From Holothuria scabra (lineage: Eukaryota; Echinodermata; Holothuroidea; Aspidochirotida; Holothuriidae), in assembly GCA_037179385.1 (NCBI GenBank), contig CM074180.1, positions 26,331,455-26,395,454 of the forward strand: a stretch of DNA of 64,000 bases, read 5' to 3'. Every line of letters starts with the position of its first letter. The stretch's first letter is position 1. Under the pieces are notes generated by a model. The model was not told the origin of the DNA. It saw only the letters and a list, made by a program, of their open reading frames with translations, and searched no databases. Below are positions 37,041 to 48,664 of the stretch, piece after piece. The translations under genes and the position numbers were made by a program.

Positions 37041-39166
37041 GCCTCTGGAAATACGTGCACTGAAACATCTGCTTGCAACATTCAGCAGGATTCCGGATTT
37101 GCGATCCAAGGATACATACTTCAGTGGAGTACTGAACTGAGCTAATCAGTATCTCAAAAGTGTGTTTTAATCTTAGAAAAATCACAGATTTTTCTCACCA
37201 GAATTAGAGACAAATTAACCTGGCAAATGCCGTTTCCAGCCATCTGGGAGGTTTTAAAATCCAAAATTTTCTTTTTACGCTCCGCGTCAACTGATGGTGG
37301 CGCTACGCTTAGATAGTAAACTCCAGCTGCCCCTTGCAAAACTATCCAGGCCCCCATGGACCCCTACCAGGGCTTTGCCAAAGCCCACCAGGGCCCTTAA
37401 AGCGGCCCCTGGACGCCACGCCGATGGGGTTTTGTGCTTCGCCCAAAACCGGACGCCTTACGGCGTCACCATTATGTCGGCTGCAGAAAGCTTGTGCCCC
37501 CCAATAAAATAACATCTTGCGCCGCGTATGGGGCTGGTTGTTCATGGTTTGGTGGAATTTCATTAATTAAAGACCCAAAACATTCTTCAGGTTTGTCAAA
37601 ATAAAGTTTTGGGTTTTTTACTTGATTTGCATCCTCGCACCTCATTGAAATTCTCCACATTTTTCCTAATATGAATTGACTCCCGCTTAAGCTTAGAGTT
37701 TCTTAATTAAAGTTAAATCATAAGTACATGATCCTTAATTGTTTGGCTCCCATGTACTTATCACTAGATATTCTGTCTGCAATTTGCAAGTCACTCTTCT
37801 AATACTAGGTCTAACTCGTCATCATCATAATCATCATCATCGTCGTTGATACTTTGGAGAAGACCCATTAGGCATAGAATTAAGCAACGGAAAGATTGAG
37901 AGGAAACTAGCAACAAGCCAGACCACACCTGAATGTGGGCAGATTCTGTGCCTCTACTTCTCCATCAGACCGTGTATTCCAATAAATTATAGGAGAGAGG
38001 AAAAGGGAGTGTTTTATACTGAAGAGGGCGGGTTCTACCGATAAAAAGCTTGAAAGATTTGCTACTATTATTCAGTGGTCTAGCCAGGATGGGATTTTTT
38101 GGGGTGGCCTAGGTAACAAGTGGGGGGGGGGTGGCTGGTACCTCCGAGGGTCAGGTACGGCAAGACTATCTAATATCAAGCGGATCGCCACCATCGGTTG
38201 GTGCGGAGCGCACAAGAAAATTTTGGGCTTTAAAACCCCTCCAGATGGCCGGAAACGGCACTTCCCATGTGTTTTAAGCTGGATGTACCCAGCCTTGAAA
38301 TACGAATCTCATGTCTGCGACTTTTCAAATAATGAGAATAAAAAATCAGTCTATGAAAAATGGTAATTCATACACTTTTTAGGGACCCCAAAACTGGGCA
38401 CTTCTGATCTGCGGCTTGGGGCATGAGACTAAAGGGAACCGGTATCTCCCTTTCCCTTGGGAAAATTGTAAACTTCAGAAGGACGTAGATCGCAAATGCG
38501 GCAATATTTGAATCTAAGCGGAGCGCCACCATCAGTTGGCGCGGAGCGTAAAAGAAAATTTTGCGCTTTAAAACCCCTCCAGATGGCCGGAAACGGCACT
38601 TTCCACGTCTTTTAAAGTGGATGTACCCAGCCGCAAATGCGGTAATATCTGAATGGATTTCAGCTTAACTAAGGCAGTACCTTACCCTTTAACAGGAAAA
38701 CCAAAAGTAGTTTTGTCCCCCTCTGAGAAACTTCCTTTGCGTTAGATTTCCTACATGCAAAATGGTGCTGTGTTTGGCAAAACTTTGAGCTGATTATAGG
38801 CCTAAGTTTAAGGATTTTTCCCTTTTAGTGAGCATGAAAAATGTCAAAATATTTTTAGTTTTTGTAGAGATTTTACAAGAGACATACATACTACCAAAGA
38901 AACAATGTGAAAAATGGTGCAGTATTTGTTCATCGGTACATTACGTAGTCAAAATTAAAATACTACGAATAAATCTGTCAAAATAATTGAACCGCAAAGC
39001 AGAAGTATGGATCAAGTGGGAAACACATGAAATCCGGACCTTGTGGACATTTTACAAATCCCCCGGACGCCCGTGCCAACTAGTAAAAAGAGGACTTGTC
39101 GAAAAAAAATCGTCCTACAGTGGCACTTGTCATGGGCAGGAGTGAGGCACGACATAAGCCTACTTG

Positions 39167-39470
39167 TTAAAGGGCCAAACCTCTCACCCCAAACTACAAT
39201 TTAGGAACCCGGGTAGCCAAATTCTCAATTGGTTCAGCTCTTTGATTGACAGCTTATTCAAACAAAGCAGAGTGCCAAAGCTTATATTACACAGCATGAA
39301 CTGTACTGAGAGTGTTTTGATTATGCACTTGAGCTTTTTTATACTCACCCTGAAGCAATAAACTGAGATTGTGTCTGGATGAGGATGAATTTCACACAAT
39401 TGTGGGAGGGGCTTCAGTAAGAAGGTTAGGAGAATTGGTGCTGTTTGGGGTTAGAGAACTGGGCTTTTAA
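39167..39470. mobile_element. TTAA-flanked MITE, family A (copy 2, reversed)
   Basis: TTAA at 39167-39170 and 39467-39470. Left end AAGGGCCAAACCTCTCACCC; right end reversed AAAGCCCAGTTCTCTAACCC. The interior matches the 12.9-kb copy in opposite orientation. The 65- and 71-codon frames here are element-derived. Confidence 0.85.
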
Positions 39471-40204
39471 GGATGGAAGGGAAGAATTATCCGAAGGCAG
39501 TACCCTACCCTTACCTACTTACGGCGTATTTTGTGTATAAAAAAGTATAGGAATGGTCGTGTAAGAGTGGTCTCCAGTGTACGATTGCCTAATTTTCAGT
39601 AAATCAATCAGCCATTCAAAAGGCAGAAAGGGTCTCAACCTAACAAAGTCACATTAAAGTTGGTCTTCGAGACTTTCGTCTCATCTTCGAATTGAAATGC
39701 AATAAACGACAGTGCAGATCACAAACGGTAACTAATTTAGTGAAAGTAGGCATTTTGAAGTTACTTCTTGATTTCATAAGTGCGCACAAAATGTATTTTA
39801 CACACATTCATCCATGTTTTATTTTTAATTTTTACACATTTTATTTATTTACTGTTTTGAAGGAAATACTTCAAAGTTTATTTCCGTTCAAACATTTTAT
39901 TTTTTTCAATTACTTTATCAGGACGCAAAAAAACTGGGGGGGGGGGCTGGAGAATATCTGGGAGCCTAGGTCCCCCAGGCCCCCCCCCCCTCCGTGGCTA
40001 CGCCACTGCAGTGTTATTGACCTGATTTTCTTTTTTTTTTTAATTAGAAAAAGAGTCTTCGTTCAATCCGCCGTCTAGCTGGCTGTGCGGTTAGGAATTT
40101 GTTGGGTTAGATAGCTGGGAAGTAGTAACTCGTCGCATCTGTGTTTGTACCTGGGTTTTCCGGTTTTCCACAAATAAGTATGGAGTTAAAACTGTTAAAT
40201 TTAC

Positions 40205-40545
40205 AGGTTGTACATTGTAGAACTCTTTACCTGCCAAAATTCAAAGGTGCAGCCTAATCTTATAGCTCTTTTAAAACTTTAATAAGAAGATATTTTTATA
40301 CCAAATTGAGAGGACTAGCTCCATATTTTTCATTATTTTAATTTTTAGATTTTCTTGTGTACTGTCCTGTGCTGTTATTTTGTGTCTATTTTATGTTTTA
40401 GAGACCACAGTGGAAATAAGTCTGCTTGTCAGACTTTTCTGTGTCATCCCTGAGTGCACATGGCCATGAATTATTTAGCTGTCGGTACTTTCGACGGTCC
40501 AGTGTTGTTGTTTTTGTTGTGCAAATAAATTCAAATCAAATCGCT
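40205..40545 (+). pseudogene. LINE 3' remnant (reverse transcriptase C-terminus plus 3' UTR)
   Basis: The frame near 40217 reads C-R-T-L-Y-L-P-K-F-K-G-A-A, stop, then S-Y-S-S-F-K. This resembles the 'WNSLP..I..A.S..SFK' tail of CR1/L2-type ORF2 proteins, with the Trp replaced and a stop inserted. About 100 bases further on is a hairpin AAGTCTG/CAGACTT, and the piece ends AATAAATTCAAATCAAATC, like a LINE 3' end. It is dead and 5'-truncated. Confidence 0.45.
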
Positions 40546-40798
40546 CTGGTTATAGGCTTCGCTACGGTTATAGGCGAAGTTGTTTGATTATGAAAACAAA
40601 TCGCCGTCAAATGTTTTTTTTTTTCTTACAGCAACGCGGCCTAAACTTTTACGTCAACAGATTCAGCGAGAGCTCAGATATTTCAACTGTAAGAAAAGAA
40701 GGGTCGCCGGACCGGCCATGTCGTAAAGAACGGCAGTTGACAAAAAACCATGTAATTTAAATATCCCTCGAGTAATACGCCTCAACGTTTTAAGAAAC

Positions 40799-40824
40799 CA
40801 TAGTTATTACGTGTAATAACTATG
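40799..40824. repeat. 26-bp near-perfect palindrome
   Basis: CATAGTTATTAC and GTAATAACTATG are exact reverse complements separated by GT, a 12-bp stem with a 2-base centre. No surrounding gene or element explains it. Confidence 0.8.
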
Positions 40825-41122
40825 ATGAAACCAGAGACATCCTTAAACCAATTATCTGTATTCATGGTTAAAGGCAGTCATTCGTCACCCTAAACTACAT
40901 TTTCAGGATACATATATCAACACTCTCAATTGGTACAGCTCTTTGATTGGCATCACATTCAAACAATGCATCATAGCTAAATTACACAGCATGGGCACTG
41001 CGAGTGTCTTGATTACACATTATGGACTTGTAAGGCCACTGGGACAAGCCATGAAGCAATAAACAAGGATTATGTCTAGATAAAGATGAGTTTTAGATAA
41101 ATGTGGGAGGGGCTAGAAGTAA

Positions 41123-42814
41123 CATAACATAACATAACATAACAGGTTGAAGGGCAAAGGAGGGCCAAGGCCCCATAAGATTCCCTGAAGTCCAAGCCCT
41201 AATCAAAAGTCAAACCACGAAAGCTTGACAACAGCCCCAAACAATCAGATTCTACCACAGCCATGGAAAAACCTGTCAATGTTAACCTTAAAGCAGTGAA
41301 CTGAGGGGGAGTTAACTACCCAATCTGGTAGACAATTCCACTCGTTGACAACTCTATGGGAGAAACTAAACTTCCTAATGTCAAGCCTTGCAAAAGGCTT
41401 TTCAAGCTTTTTACAATGCCCACGCACCCGAGAACTACCTTGAACCCTTAAATAACTACAAGTCAGAAGGGGATTCCTTTCACAAAGGAACTTGAAAACC
41501 TGGAGCATGTCTCCCCTAATCCTTCTCAGCTCCAAGGTGGTAAGCCCAAGATGTTTAAGCCTAGAATGATAAGGTAAATTTCTCACCTCAGGAATGAGGC
41601 GAGTGGCTCTCCTCTGAACCTGCTCTAAAACAAACTTGTCCTTTTCATAGAAGGGACTCCAAGCCTGAGCTGCATAGTCAAGATGGGGTCTTACCAACTG
41701 CTTATACAAATTAAGCACGATATCCTTACTAAAATTGATGAAATTCCTCTTGATCAATCCAAGCACTCTATTAGCCTTTACAGCAGTGGCTGCACACTGC
41801 CTTGATGACTTTAAATCCCCAGTAATTACAACACCCAGATCTTTCTCAGAGGTGACATTACTTAAAACACAACCATTCATGTTATAATCATAGCTAAAAC
41901 TTTTGGGACCAAAATAAAGGACCTTACACTTATCTGCATTAAAAGACATTTGCCAGGTCTGAGACCAAGAAAATAACCTATCCAGATCTTTCTGCAGCAG
42001 TAAGGCATCATCCAAAATGCTAATCTTCCTATAAAGCTTAGTATCATCTGCAAACTTACTTATACGAGATGTAAGAGAACTATCAATATCATTGATGAAA
42101 ATTAAGAAAAGAAGTGGGCCAAGGACAGAACCCTATGGTACTCCACTTGTGACTTCTTTCCAAGAGGAGAAGTTACCATTGACAGCAACTCTCTGAGATC
42201 TACCATGAAGCCACGAATTTATCCAATCAGCACAATTGCCCTGAACCCCTAACCTATGCAGTTTAACCATTAGCCTACCTAATGGAACTTTATCAAAAGC
42301 CTTTGAAAAGTCAGGGTAAATGACATCAACGCCATACCCAGAATCAAGAGATGAAGAGACATCTTCAAGAAAGCTCAGTAAGTTAGTAACACAAGATCTG
42401 CTTGGCAGGAAACCATGCTGTGACAGATTAAGTAACTCATTATCTAAAAGATACTGAAGTAAACTATCCTTAATCAAAGATTCCATAACTTTGCACACAA
42501 CTCTGGTTAAACTGACAGGCCTGTAATTGCAAGGATAACTTCGATCCCCCTTCTTAAAAATTGGAGTAACATTTGCTACCCGCCAGTCAGTAGGAACAAA
42601 ACTCGAATCCAGACACTTCTGAAAAATGATGGAAAGAGGAACTGACAAAATCTCAGAGCATTTACGTAAAATGGCTGGGTGGACCCCATCTGGCCCAGGG
42701 GCCTTACTAGCGTTCAAACTCTTTAACTTTTTACAAACTTGTTCCTCTGAGAAAATGACATAACTGATTGAAGAAGAGACATCAGAACCCGTACAAGTCC
42801 CCAACAAAGATGAT
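41123..42814 (-). mobile_element. 5'-truncated CR1-like LINE with 7-bp target duplication
   Basis: GAAGTAA occurs at 41116-41122 and 42815-42821, directly outside the element. Reading on the minus strand, the 3' end is a short (TTATG)n tail, comparable with the short tandem tails of CR1-type LINEs. The 5' end starts inside ORF2, just upstream of the reverse transcriptase, so no endonuclease domain is present. Confidence 0.9.
41245..42814 (-). pseudogene. CR1-like reverse transcriptase ORF2, interrupted by one stop codon
   Basis: One reading frame runs from 42814 to a stop at 41245. Order of motifs: ASKAPGPDGVHP, DWRVANVTPIFKKGDRS with NYRPVSLT, QHGFLPSRSC, PDFSKAFDKVP, TSGVP-stop-GSVLGPLLF, then SKFADDTKLY (FADD at 42043-42054), EKDLGV, YKQLVRPHLDYAAQAW, VQRRATRLI and a C-terminal RVVNEWNCLPDWV. 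The only disruption is TAG at 42133-42135, where the family has Gln in GVPQGS. A Leu-to-Pro change (YPDFSKAFD, family YLDFSKAFD) also lies in motif A. The element is non-functional as read. The single stop suggests recent inactivation or inactivation at insertion. Confidence 0.9.
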
Positions 42815-42871
42815 GAAGTAAGTAGGTTGGGAGAATTGGAACTGTTTGGGATGAAGAAAATATGCCTTTAA

Positions 42872-43940
42872 CGCTTAAAAACACTTCCGTACAAATTAAC
42901 AAAATCAACTAAGCACAGAATGAAAACACTGTAGCAAGTTCAAGAAGCGGCTACTATACTTCGCATTCGCGCGTAAAAACCGATCAACGATTATGCCGCA
43001 CAGCCTGCTACGCAGGTAATGTCACGCGGATAAATCCATACGGGAGCATATCCCAATTAGCAGGTGTATTACTGCGTCCATTTGTTCGCCCTCAGATAGA
43101 GTCCCTAAATGGAGCACTTTTTTGATATGTTATGGAATGAGCTGGGGTTTTCTGTAAGTTTCTTCTGAAAGTATATCAAATGAAGTACCATTGGCGAAAA
43201 AATGGGCTTAATTGAAGCAATTTTGTGGAAATTATGGGCCTTAGAAGCTGGCGGAGGCATACCGAGATTTTAGTGAAAAACAAGGCTTGGAAAAGGTGGT
43301 TTGAACTTTGAGGTGAAATAGCAAAAAATCTTCACGGTCATGATATGGTAAATTGAAAGTGCCATGAATGGCCAACTTTTCAGCTTTCATATGAGGGGTA
43401 GCTTGACCCTGGCGAAAACTTCGACAAGCTTTTAGAGGCCCGTTTACTTTTTGAATTTAGTGTGTAAGTCAATGGAGGAATTAATGGGGATATGCTCCCA
43501 TACAGAGTGAGCACACCACAAACTCCTACGAAAGTCTGCAGCCTAGCCTATGCAATTGGCCTACTACTAGATCCAGGATAAGAAGGCAAATCTCTTTGGA
43601 GTTTTCACTGCGGTAGTATTTGCTTTAGCTGTAGCATAACATAAATTGCTATCGAGAAGATAGCTAGGCCTAGAAGTCGAAGTTTCTTTGTAAAGCTTCA
43701 AGTGCACATCAGGTCACAATAGCCTAACTTAGTTTATTTATTTGCACCGATTCGGCGAAAACATGTAAGTGCACAATGTGTGAACCAAATGTTGCTAGCT
43801 TATGTTCACACGAGTTTCGAACAAAACAATTCCCGAGCTTGTGTTCCCACAGTTGGCAACTGGCCTTCTAATAAGTTGAAGGAATCTCTCCAAAGGTTTG
43901 TCCACCTGCTGCATTCTTCTGGAGAATATGCTATGTATAT
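42872..43940. other. intergenic, no gene recognised
   Basis: Sequence with slightly higher CpG at 42960-43090 and no recognised exon or repeat. Upstream it borders the family A MITE; downstream it borders a family X MITE. Confidence 0.4.
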
Positions 43941-46900
43941 GGGCAATGCACACTGTTAAACAAAAAATTTCCTTACTGGCTAACGATTAGGGGTGCACCA
44001 GATTTGGAATTTTAAAATCTGGCCGGAACCGGATTTGCCGGATTTCAACTGAAATTCCAGCCAGGATTCCGGCCAGATTTGCCGGATTTAGTCAAATGAA
44101 AGAACAGGAACCTACTGGTGGGGACCTTACGAGCCTCAGTGGATGCAGGTCTTTTGACCCCTAGCCTATATCTGTAATTAGCCAGTTAGCCACCATCAGT
44201 AAATAGCAGTAGTCAGGAACTGTGTTATGTCTATTTTATTTGTGAGCAGAGTTTTGGTATTGTTCATGTCTAATTTAGGTTTTGTGATGTGGCTTGTTTC
44301 ATGAATGGTTGGGCTAGTTAACAAAATGTTACTTCATACATACAGTACCAACCCTGAATGAGATGCCCAAGGGTTGAGTTCAGTGAGGGATAAAATCAAA
44401 TTGTATTTTGAACACTTAGCTGACACTTTTAAAGCCTGACATGCAACATGTTGACATGATTTCATGAATGTCTGTCCATGCAAATTAAGGGACTAAATTA
44501 TGAAAATATTGACAGTCGATATCCAAATTGAAAAGGAATCAATTTTAATTATAAAAGTAACCAATTACAATTCATAAGGTGATTCAATGCATGTTTGAAG
44601 TTTTGGTTTAGAAGATTTCAGTATAAAACCTATTCTATATACTGTACATGCAAAGTGGTGGTAATCATGCTAGTAACTGCAGTGAAGGGGACATGTATTT
44701 GTTGATGGCCAATTACATAGGTAGGAATCATCTCAGGAAGTTGTCTAAGTGTCAAAGGACTATACTATAGGATGCAGGACTGTGCTAAGTAATGTGAAAT
44801 TTTCTCGATGTACTGTAGGCCTATCAGTCATTGGCAATATATTTCATCAGTTTTTTTATCAGTTAATTGCAAAGCTAAATTTAATAGTCAAGGAATCACT
44901 GACACTATTTATCCTGCCACCATTACTTGCACTATTTTAGTTGACAAGTAAGGATTTTAACGTGATTGGAAGATTTGTTAGAAAAACAGCTAAAAGGCCT
45001 CAGTAGAAAAATACTTGACAAAATACTTGATTTCCATTACCATGTCAAGACTGATTTTGGACACTTGTGGTTTTTTTTTTTAAATTTGGTATTACTGAAT
45101 AAAACCCTTCTTGGTGGACCTGTAAGTCAATGCCGCCCCTCATCACCTCCTATTTATGTAATTCCCCAGCTTGCCTGCAAGCAGCGTCTGGCATGAGTCA
45201 TTTGGCACCAGGATAGCACACTCTAAACTAGAGGGCAATGAGGTAATGTAAGAGAGTCTCCCACATAGCCTACTGGATGTGATGTTTGGTGTCCAGCATG
45301 CAGGGATCCTAGGGTTCTTGTCAAACCTGCTAGATGACAAGTTTATTTAGTGGGCTCCCATGGTCGTTGAGTATGAAGACCCAAGACCATGCTAGACAAG
45401 GAGAAATTACACTGCTGAGTTTCAAGAAAATTGGCAACTAGAGTATAAACGAAAATATATTTACAGAAAACTGATGTACGATATGAACTCACATGACAAC
45501 CTGGATAAGCATAGAGCAATATATGCCTCAAAACATTGTGCTATCAAATGTAAGATCTACAAAACAAGTGACTGATGTCAAATGGCCAAATGACTCTTAA
45601 TTTAAGAGAAATAATTAGTACAACATAGGCCTAGTGTGCACACAAAAAAAGAAATATCTTATCTGTACGTTGGCGACATCTGACATCTAGTGGTTCCTTG
45701 GGTAGGGGTACGGGCCACAGCATCTGCTAAGCATCGGACGTCTGATGTCACTCAGTCAGGTATCCAGCATACAAAAATTACAAAATGAAATCACACTCCT
45801 TCACAGTGTGATTTCTGGTATTGTCCAGGAAAAGTCTCACATAAGGAACACAGGATTAAAATATATCGGTAACTCTGGTGCAAAAGAGGTTCACTGGATA
45901 CAGTCCCTCGTACTGGATATTATTTCTACGTTCAATCTCAAGTCAGAGGTTAACTAACATGAATGAATTTTGTAATGAAGTATCATGCACCAATGGGATA
46001 TCCTCAGTGTCCATATTAAGATAAAAGAAATATTCCAGTCCTTTTCCAGTTCAGTACAACAAGGCAATAATATGAATAATGGAGTTGCACAAAAAAATAA
46101 TTCTATAGCTTCTGTCTGTCTTAAATGGTGCCAGACAAGACCCAGGTATATGCAGAGGTTGACAATAAGATTTAAAACATACAGATCATTCCTTAAGGTG
46201 GTTCCATTTCAAGAGAAAATAGTCAAATCTCTTTTAAGAGGCTCTAGGTACAGTAGCTCACATACTAACTTTTGACAAAGATGTCTTTCCAGTCTAAATG
46301 GAAAGATAAATTATATTTACAGAGTTACACCATGGATGAGAGGTATAAAGTCACTAAACTGTATCACCGATAAAAAAACTTTAAATATTTCCTCCTTTGA
46401 AGCCATAGCAAAGTTTCCACAGTACCGGTCAATAAAGTATAAAATTATTGGAGAATTGAAAGAGCTCCCATTTTGCTTGCAACCTCTCAGTATCAAAGCT
46501 CAAGTCTCTCTCCCCTTCTCCTAAAACCATGAGGGAAACTCTCAATCTCTGGTCAAGTCATGTGACTCATAAAATTGCAACCATTGGCTATTCCTAGCCC
46601 TAGCTACCAAGGATGGCACCCTGAACCAATCGAAACAGTTAAAAAGCCCGCCCAATTGGACCTCATTTACATGTCATAAAAATTGTCTACCCTCCAAAGC
46701 CATGTGGAGAACATGAGCTCCAACAGGACAGAGGCAGGATACACATCATAAAAACAAGGTTACACAAAAACAAAAGAAAACTAAAAGAAGTTACTATGTG
46801 GTGACACATAAGAGGAACAGATGCAGTATGTACAAGGACAAGAGTAGCTATCATACCCTAGCTTTGCCATAAACAAGCTAATAAAAAATAGAAAGTGACC

Positions 46901-47881
46901 AGGTTGTGGTCCTTACAGTAACTCTTCCTCCCTACTTGCAACTTGCCAGTTGAGTTTTTGTAGTTCACATGTTCCTTGGTACACACCTCTTACACCTAGT
47001 AGCTATCACTCCACTGTGTCAGGACAAGTCTGAGCTTGAAGACTGACAAGAGGAGAGAAGAAGAGCTACCATGCAGCCCTCTACTTCTTGAGAGTGCATT
47101 TGTGCCAAATGACTTACTGCCAGAAAGTGCTTGCAGGCAAGTTTCAGAATTACATATGTAAATAGGAGGTGAGTAGCGTGTTCATGGACTCAGAAACCAG
47201 GTACTGTAAGTTTTGTTGATTCCATCAACTCCGATTGCATTTAGGCTCAGAAAATTTGATATCTGACATCTTTACTGATGGTTTTTGAATATATTGCCCA
47301 GAACCACTATAAATCCAGCAACGAACTTCTGTACATCAGCTTGAAAAGAGCACCAGAGAAGATACAGTATTTTTGGATTTGATAAGCTGTGGGTTGATTC
47401 AATGACACTGCTTCACAAAATATTTTAAATCACTCTGACCTTTTATGTGTAACTTTACAACATACATTAAGTACTGAATGGGGGGGGGGGTGACTTAGTC
47501 CCTTTATCAAATTAGAAAGTTTGCAACTACTGATAACACCCTATAGCTAGATCTTGAAATATAAGTAGCACTCTCCCATCTTAGTCTTTAGCATTTTATG
47601 ACATTTTATTAAGTCCTGTAGTAAATTAAGTTGTATTGTATAGCTTACCCACAAATCCGGCAAATCCAGCCAGATTCAAGACAAAATCCGGCCGGATGCC
47701 GGATTTGGAAAAATCCCCAAATCCGGCCAGAATTCCGGCCGGATTTGAAATCCTGTACACCCCTACTAACGATAGCTCTAATCCAAACCTAATCCCTAGC
47801 CTGAACAAAGAATACAATTGATACAATACAATGGCAACAGCCAATCAAGAAACACCTTGTTAAACAGTGAGCATCAACCCC
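43941..47881. mobile_element. family X MITE, split by a hAT element
   Basis: The left part (43941-43987: GGGCAATGCACACTGTTAAA to CTAACGAT) and right part (47766-47881: CTAACGATAGCTCTAATCC to GTTAAACAGTGAGCATCAAC) together match 28407-28563. The join reproduces that copy's TGACGATAGCC region. Confidence 0.85.
43988..47765. mobile_element. 3.8-kb hAT-type element, no transposase seen
   Basis: Ends are TAGGGGTGCACCAGATTTGG and, reversed, TAGGGGTGTACAGGATTTCA. Each is followed by about 100 bp of CCGGCCGGATTT-type subterminal repeats, which is typical of hAT ends. The 8-bp direct repeat CTAACGAT (43980-43987, 47766-47773) fits the hAT pattern nTnnnnAn. The interior has short frames (45745-45957, 45985-46275, 46336-46524) but none resembles a hAT dimerisation domain or BED finger. 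It is a long non-autonomous copy or carries unrelated sequence. Confidence 0.88.
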
Positions 47882-48049
47882 TTGATTTCTTCTTTTGTTT
47901 TAAGTGTGTGGTAACTTTAAAGTAGATTTCTCACATATCACGTGTACTACTGTACTGTATTTATAATCTTGCACGCCAGTAAGCTATCTGACGTTGATTC
48001 AAAATCACATGGTACTGTTTCACACAGACCCTTGGAAACTGTACTATCA

Positions 48050-48384
48050 ACTAATAAATTCCAGTTATTGCAAAATTTATGTAGCTTTTCCTCACTTTTT
48101 CTAAAATTTTGGAGGATTTGGAGAGAATTGAAACCGGTCTATAATCATGAAATTTGTCTCTATCCTGATTTAAAAAGGGGCATTACCTTTACTGTTTTCA
48201 TTTTCTCTGAAAATGCACCAGTCAGAAATAACTGGTCATAAATGTAAGACAGCAGTTTGGCTATTACATCAATGACATATTTTAAACAATACATAATTAA
48301 ATTGTAGGCTGTCAACCTTTTGGACTGAAACTGTGACATGATAGTAATAACTTCGTTGTCATCAACACTATCACCAAACATCAA
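48050..48384 (-). pseudogene. LINE reverse transcriptase fragment with a frameshift
   Basis: The minus-strand frame ending at 48160 has YDQLFLTGAFSEKMKTVKV then MPLFKSG. After a one-base shift it continues D-R-D-K-F-H-D-Y-R-P-V-S-I-L-S-K-S-S-K-I. This is the 'TG.FP..MK.A.V.P.FKSGD...NYRPVS.L...SKI.EK' block near the N-terminus of LINE reverse transcriptases. It is truncated at both ends. Clade not determined. Confidence 0.75.
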
Positions 48385-48501
48385 CGATCATTTCTCAATA
48401 TCAGATACTTAACAAAGGATTCCTCATACTGTGTTCAATGTTTGATGAAATTTTTGTTATGGAAGCATCATGTTCAGTTCATAAATTTCATTTTCAGAAC
48501 T

Positions 48502-48664
48502 ATGTATGGTCAAGACATAATGTCTACAAATGAAAATACATCATCAAACCACCTGTACACCCTCCATGATGCTCACAAAGACTTTGAAGCCATTTTGAAG
48601 AAACTGAATGAAAATTCAAGAGTGGATTTTATCACACAGCTTCGTTGCAAGTTGGAGACAATGG
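48502..48664 (+). CDS. methyltransferase-like gene, coding exon 1
   Basis: The exon opens at 48498 after TTCATTTTCAG, so the ATG at 48502 (MYGQDIMSTNE) lies four bases into it and a 5' UTR exon must lie upstream. A second Met is six codons on. The donor ATGG|GTAATG gives phase 1, which exon 2 needs (G|AT = Asp). A rival donor at 48727 (GAG|GTGTGTGAGT) would put a stop in exon 2. Confidence 0.75.

Larger units (their letters stand above)
29780..38620. repeat. cluster of about eleven copies of repeat family R
   Basis: The core AAATGCCATTTTCGACTGTC, then TTTTTCAAAATTTTCTGTACG, then CGCCAACCAATGGTGGCGCTC and CGCTTAGTCTTTC recurs. Plus-strand copies start near 29860, 33730, 34240 (diverged), 36330, 36520, 36700, 36880 and 37220. 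Reversed copies are near 30905, 38180 and 38510. No coding frame is conserved between copies. The intervening sequence (about 30.1-33.7 and 34.4-36.3 kb) has no recognised gene. Superfamily unknown. Confidence 0.7.
40868..42871. mobile_element. TTAA-flanked MITE, family A (copy 3), split by a CR1 LINE
   Basis: The outer TTAAs lie at 40868-40871 and 42868-42871. The left arm 40868-41122 matches 39167-39410 (CAATTGGTACAGCTCTTTGA, AAGCAATAAACAAGGATTAT, ATGTGGGAGGGGCT). The right arm 42815-42871 matches 39415-39470 (AGTAGGTTGGGAGAATTGGA). Together they rebuild a full copy of about 300 bp. Confidence 0.9.

Noticed and set aside
45745..46524. Transposase gene inside the 3.8-kb hAT element
   Set aside because: Three short frames are separated by stops and show no hAT or BED-finger motif.
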